A stretch of DNA of 64,000 nucleotides from Verrucomicrobiales bacterium (lineage in GTDB: Bacteria; Verrucomicrobiota; Verrucomicrobiia; Limisphaerales; Palsa-1400): assembly GCA_003138485.1 (NCBI GenBank), contig PLGF01000166.1:26470-90469 (forward strand), in the 5' to 3' direction. This document shows positions 61,761 to 64,000 of the stretch, piece after piece. The position numbers were made by a program, and so were the translations under genes. A model generated the notes under the pieces. That model did not search any database. It was not told where the DNA came from and was given only the letters and a program-made list of their open reading frames with translations. Each line of letters opens with the position of its first letter. Positions within the stretch are counted from its first letter, which is position 1.

Positions 61761-62383
61761 GCAATTACGTCATTCGTCATCATGGCATAAGCAGCGGCCA
61801 TGCCACGGAGTTTTCACCCTCAAAATAGGCCAAACCAGCCCCAATAGCGAGAAACAACCGGCAAAAATAACCCCCACCCCGCCCCGCATGGACATATTTG
61901 CCGCGCCAGCCAAGCCGCCGGAAGGCCGCATCTACTTCCCGTGTTTCAGGGTTGTCATTCCTGCAAAGGCGGGCTTGGTTGCCACCATGAAGCCGAACCC
62001 GGTTGTCAAACCAGAAGACCGAGGCCGGCAGCACGCCGATCTGCACCCCTCGAAAAACCAATCTCCGCCTCCTAAGTGGGACAGTTTTTTGGGTTCGAGC
62101 GGCCAACGGTGCCGTATGCCGTGGTGGCGTGTGTGCTGGTGGGATTGTGGTCGGGATTTGCCGTCGCCATTTGCCAGGGCATGGCGTGGTTTAAACGTTT
62201 GGCGGTGGTCGCCTTATCCGCACCGCTCCGGCCCTCGATCCACATTCTTCGCGGCGAGAACCGCGCCCCCTCACCCGGTGCGTCCAAGCTGCTTACGCGC
62301 TTCCGAGAGCCCGCAGTCTTTCATTGAAATCTGTTCTGGCATGGTCCAGATTTGTCTCTGGCCACAGCAACACGCGCAGCCGC
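61761..62383. other. Intergenic region between fliW and the VOC fragment
   Basis: No convincing gene. A low-quality plus-strand frame at 62076-62327 has one hydrophobic stretch (VPYAVVACVLVGLWSGFAVAICQG) but no recognisable family, and I do not call it. The region near 61950-62010 resembles the dispersed short repeats (CATTCCTGCAAAGGCGGG) often seen between bacterial genes. The fliW promoter candidate is at its left edge. Confidence 0.4.
61789..61805 (-). promoter_or_regulatory. Candidate sigma-54 promoter of fliW-csrA
   Basis: Reads TGGCATGGCCGCTGCTT on the minus strand. Compared with the sigma-54 consensus TGGCACG-N4-TTGCA/T, it has the invariant GG and GC with correct spacing and 10 of 12 defined bases. 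Transcription would start near 61779, about 20 nt before the fliW ATG. Flagellar genes are often sigma-54-dependent, which supports it, but a match of this kind can occur by chance. Confidence 0.4.
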
Positions 62384-62494
62384 ATGAGCTATAATACAGA
62401 AAAGGTCACCGGCATCGGCGGAATCTTCTTCAGTGCGTGGATTACTGACCCGGAAGGCAATCGCATCGAATTATGGGAGCCGAAGAGCAAGTGA
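62384..62494 (+). pseudogene. VOC/glyoxalase-family C-terminal fragment
   Basis: 36 codons from ATG 62384: TGIGGIFFSAWITDPEGNRIELWEPK, which is the last beta-alpha unit of the VOC superfamily (the metal-ligand Glu lies in RIELWEP). No upstream part of the domain is present, so it is a remnant of a deleted gene. Confidence 0.65.
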
Positions 62495-62523
62495 AATAAT
62501 CAGGGAGAATTAGACCGCTTCCG

Positions 62524-63732
62524 ATGTCAGCACACTCCAGCCATCCGCCCGGCCCGTCTTTGGTGGGTTTATTGGCCGTGTCAGCAGGGGCAACCGTCGC
62601 CAACCTGTATTATTCACAGCCGATTCTGGAAACCATTGCCCGCCAGTTCAGTGTTTCCACCAGCGCGGCGAGCCTGGTTGTCACGCTCACACAGCTTGGC
62701 TACGCTTTGAGTCTGCTGCTGGTAGTTCCGCTGGGGGATATTCTTGAGCGGCGCAGGCTGATTGTGATGACATCCGCGATTTCGGCATTGATGCTGGTCG
62801 CCGTGGCGCTTTCGCCGGGATTCCGCTACATGCTCCTGACCAGCTTTTTGCTGGGGGCAGCCAGTGTCGCTCCTCAACTGGTCGTACCCTATTCGGCCGG
62901 TTTGGTCGGGATTGAAAGTCGTGGCCGGGTGGTGGGAATGGTCATGAGCGGGTTGTTGGTGGGCATTCTGCTGTCGCGGGCCTTCAGCGGTCTGCTGGCG
63001 GCTGCCGCCGGCTGGAGGGCTGTGTATTGGACCAGCGCCGGGCTGGTGCTGGGCTTGAGCATCCTGCTCAGATGTCGTCTGCCCTCGCAAAGACCCGATA
63101 ATGAGTTGCCACCCCATTACGGACAGTTGCTGGCCTCCCTTTGGGATGTCGTGCGCAGCCAACCGGTATTGCGCCGGCACTCCGCCATTGGCGCCTGTGG
63201 GTTTGGCGCCTTCAGTGTTTTCTGGACGACGTTGGTTTTCCATTTGGCCAGTTTGCCAGGCCACTATGGCAGCAACGTGGCTGGATTATTTGGCCTGTTT
63301 GGAGCGGCGGGCGCGTTGGCCGCACCGGTGGCGGGCCGGCTGGCCGACCGGCACGACGCCCGGCTGGTCAATGGAACAGCCCTTCTGCTGGTGGTGGCGG
63401 CGTTTGTTCTTATGGGCGCCGCGGGACATTCCCTGGCAGCTCTGGCCGCGGGCGTCGTATTGATGGACGCCGGAGTGCAAGGCAGTCACATCTCCAATCA
63501 GACGCGCATCTTCGCCTTGAACGCCACCCTGCGAAACCGGGTGAACTCCGTTTACATGGTCACCTATTTCATCGGCGGCGCGTTTGGCTCCGCGATCGGC
63601 TCCTGGGCCTGGGCACATGGCGGCTGGCCGGGCGTATGTTGGTGCGGAGGCGCTTTGGGTGCGGCCGGCCTGCTCCCCTTGCTGATCCCCCGTTCCGTTC
63701 CTGATGACAAGAGTCGCGCTGACAGACGATAA
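62524..63732 (+). CDS. MFS exporter, drug/sugar efflux type
   Basis: 402 residues, predicted 12 transmembrane helices (for example SLVGLLAVSAGATVANLYYSQPIL, LVVTLTQLGYALSLLLVVPLGDILERRRL, LLLVVAAFVLMGAAGHSLAALAAGVVL). The loop-2/3 motif GDILERRR and the second-half counterpart GRLADRHDARL are MFS hallmarks. It is most like the arabinose/drug-proton antiporter branch (YgaY/Bcr-like), so efflux by proton antiport is likely. Substrate unknown. Flanked by remnants and intergenic DNA. Confidence 0.9.
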   Translation: MSAHSSHPPGPSLVGLLAVSAGATVANLYYSQPILETIARQFSVSTSAASLVVTLTQLGYALSLLLVVPLGDILERRRLIVMTSAISALMLVAVALSPGFRYMLLTSFLLGAASVAPQLVVPYSAGLVGIESRGRVVGMVMSGLLVGILLSRAFSGLLAAAAGWRAVYWTSAGLVLGLSILLRCRLPSQRPDNELPPHYGQLLASLWDVVRSQPVLRRHSAIGACGFGAFSVFWTTLVFHLASLPGHYGSNVAGLFGLFGAAGALAAPVAGRLADRHDARLVNGTALLLVVAAFVLMGAAGHSLAALAAGVVLMDAGVQGSHISNQTRIFALNATLRNRVNSVYMVTYFIGGAFGSAIGSWAWAHGGWPGVCWCGGALGAAGLLPLLIPRSVPDDKSRADRR

Positions 63733-64000
63733 AGACTCACGTTCAGCCGCCCTTTCAGGGCTTGGAAAAACGGCGCCGGCCAGCCCAGGGCGCCGCTATG
63801 ATGATGTAAATATTATGCGGTTAGATGTCTTGCATAATGCAATTTCTGTGGTATTGTGACGGCAGTGGCTGGGGACGGTTTGTTCTTTGGAAGGCCGCGG
63901 ATTGGGGCGTTTGGGCGGTGAACCCGTTTGAACCACGCCATGCCCCGGTTGACGCGGCTGTTGATCCGCCTTCGCGCGGAGCGCTGGCCCCGTTTCCGGC
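63733..64000. other. Non-coding end of window
   Basis: About 270 bases with no supported gene. A TTGCATAATGCAA palindrome lies near 63832. AT-rich sequence around 63806-63860 could hold a promoter for a gene beyond the window, but no further assignment is possible. Confidence 0.4.

Noticed and set aside
62076..62327. Small membrane protein in the fliW-MFS interval
   Set aside because: One hydrophobic stretch but no family, no matching start context, and the surroundings are repeat-like and contain another gene remnant.
1..64000. CRISPR arrays, rRNA genes, riboswitches
   Set aside because: No regularly spaced short repeats, rRNA-like sequence or recognisable riboswitch leader was seen anywhere in the window.

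Overview
The window reads as a chromosomal segment of a Gram-negative, flagellated, polysaccharide-degrading bacterium. It is most likely a member of the Verrucomicrobiota (Limisphaerales/Pedosphaera-like). The case rests on many secreted or Tat-exported glycoside hydrolases with no SusC/SusD pair, DUF362 and GloVer-type repeat proteins, Ser/Thr kinase plus sigma-factor pairs, a LytTR two-component system, an interspersed repeat reading SKPA..PTSKSA, and overlapping start/stop signals in operons. This assignment is inference from gene content. No rRNA is present to confirm it.

Layout. (1) 1-5447: a tightly overlapping chemotaxis/flagellar-switch operon encoding an HDOD protein, CheB, CheX-like phosphatase, a REC-REC-STAS protein, FliG and FliM. 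(2) 5782-10119: GH95 fucosidase and GH51 arabinofuranosidase. (3) 10131-17511, minus strand: a tripartite MacAB/TolC-type efflux operon with a small secreted protein, then a LytTR regulator and its histidine kinase. (4) 17628-23505: GH2 and two GH29 enzymes. (5) 23488-30421: a repeat-rich, partly decayed region with a broken GloVer protein, an ECF sigma factor, a ParE-type toxin-antitoxin pair between direct repeats, a large receptor-like Ser/Thr kinase and a second sigma factor. (6) 30442-42788: AroE-like dehydrogenase, a Tat-exported DUF362 protein, L-fucose isomerase, GH95, GH97, GH43 and a frameshifted GH141-like/PDZ protein. (7) 42958-45152: a scar-rich interval with a broken YcxB protein, duplicated fragments, a palindromic repeat and a second toxin-antitoxin pair between direct repeats. 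(8) 45153-51265: a 6.1-kb integrative element in a tRNA-Leu(UAA) gene. It carries a tyrosine integrase, a helix-turn-helix protein, an HUH rolling-circle replication protein, a small basic SSB-like protein, and DUF2158, J-domain/Sel1 and Sel1 cargo. (9) 51345-55953: decayed hydrolase, A-type Fe-S carrier, secreted unknown, UvrD-like helicase and a TIM-barrel isomerase. (10) 55997-61760, minus strand: fliW, csrA, a 104-residue protein ending in a flagellin-like C-terminal tail, and a 1577-residue multi-domain glycosyltransferase, with a candidate sigma-54 promoter upstream. (11) 62384-63732: a VOC fragment and an MFS exporter.

How the parts work together. The hydrolases (two GH95, two GH29, a GH141-like protein, GH51, GH43, GH2, GH97) would strip fucose, arabinose/xylose and hexoses from complex plant or algal glycans, and FucI would feed fucose into catabolism. 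The two flagellar blocks flank the sugar genes: the first sets rotational switching and adaptation. The second (FliW/CsrA) sets flagellin translation, perhaps tuned by the flagellin-tail protein, with a glycosyltransferase that could modify flagellin. The strongest candidates for something undescribed are the flagellin-tail mini-protein beside FliW/CsrA, the rolling-circle integrative element that rebuilds the 5' half of its target tRNA, and a dispersed repeat that supplies the C-terminal 27 residues of coding frames.
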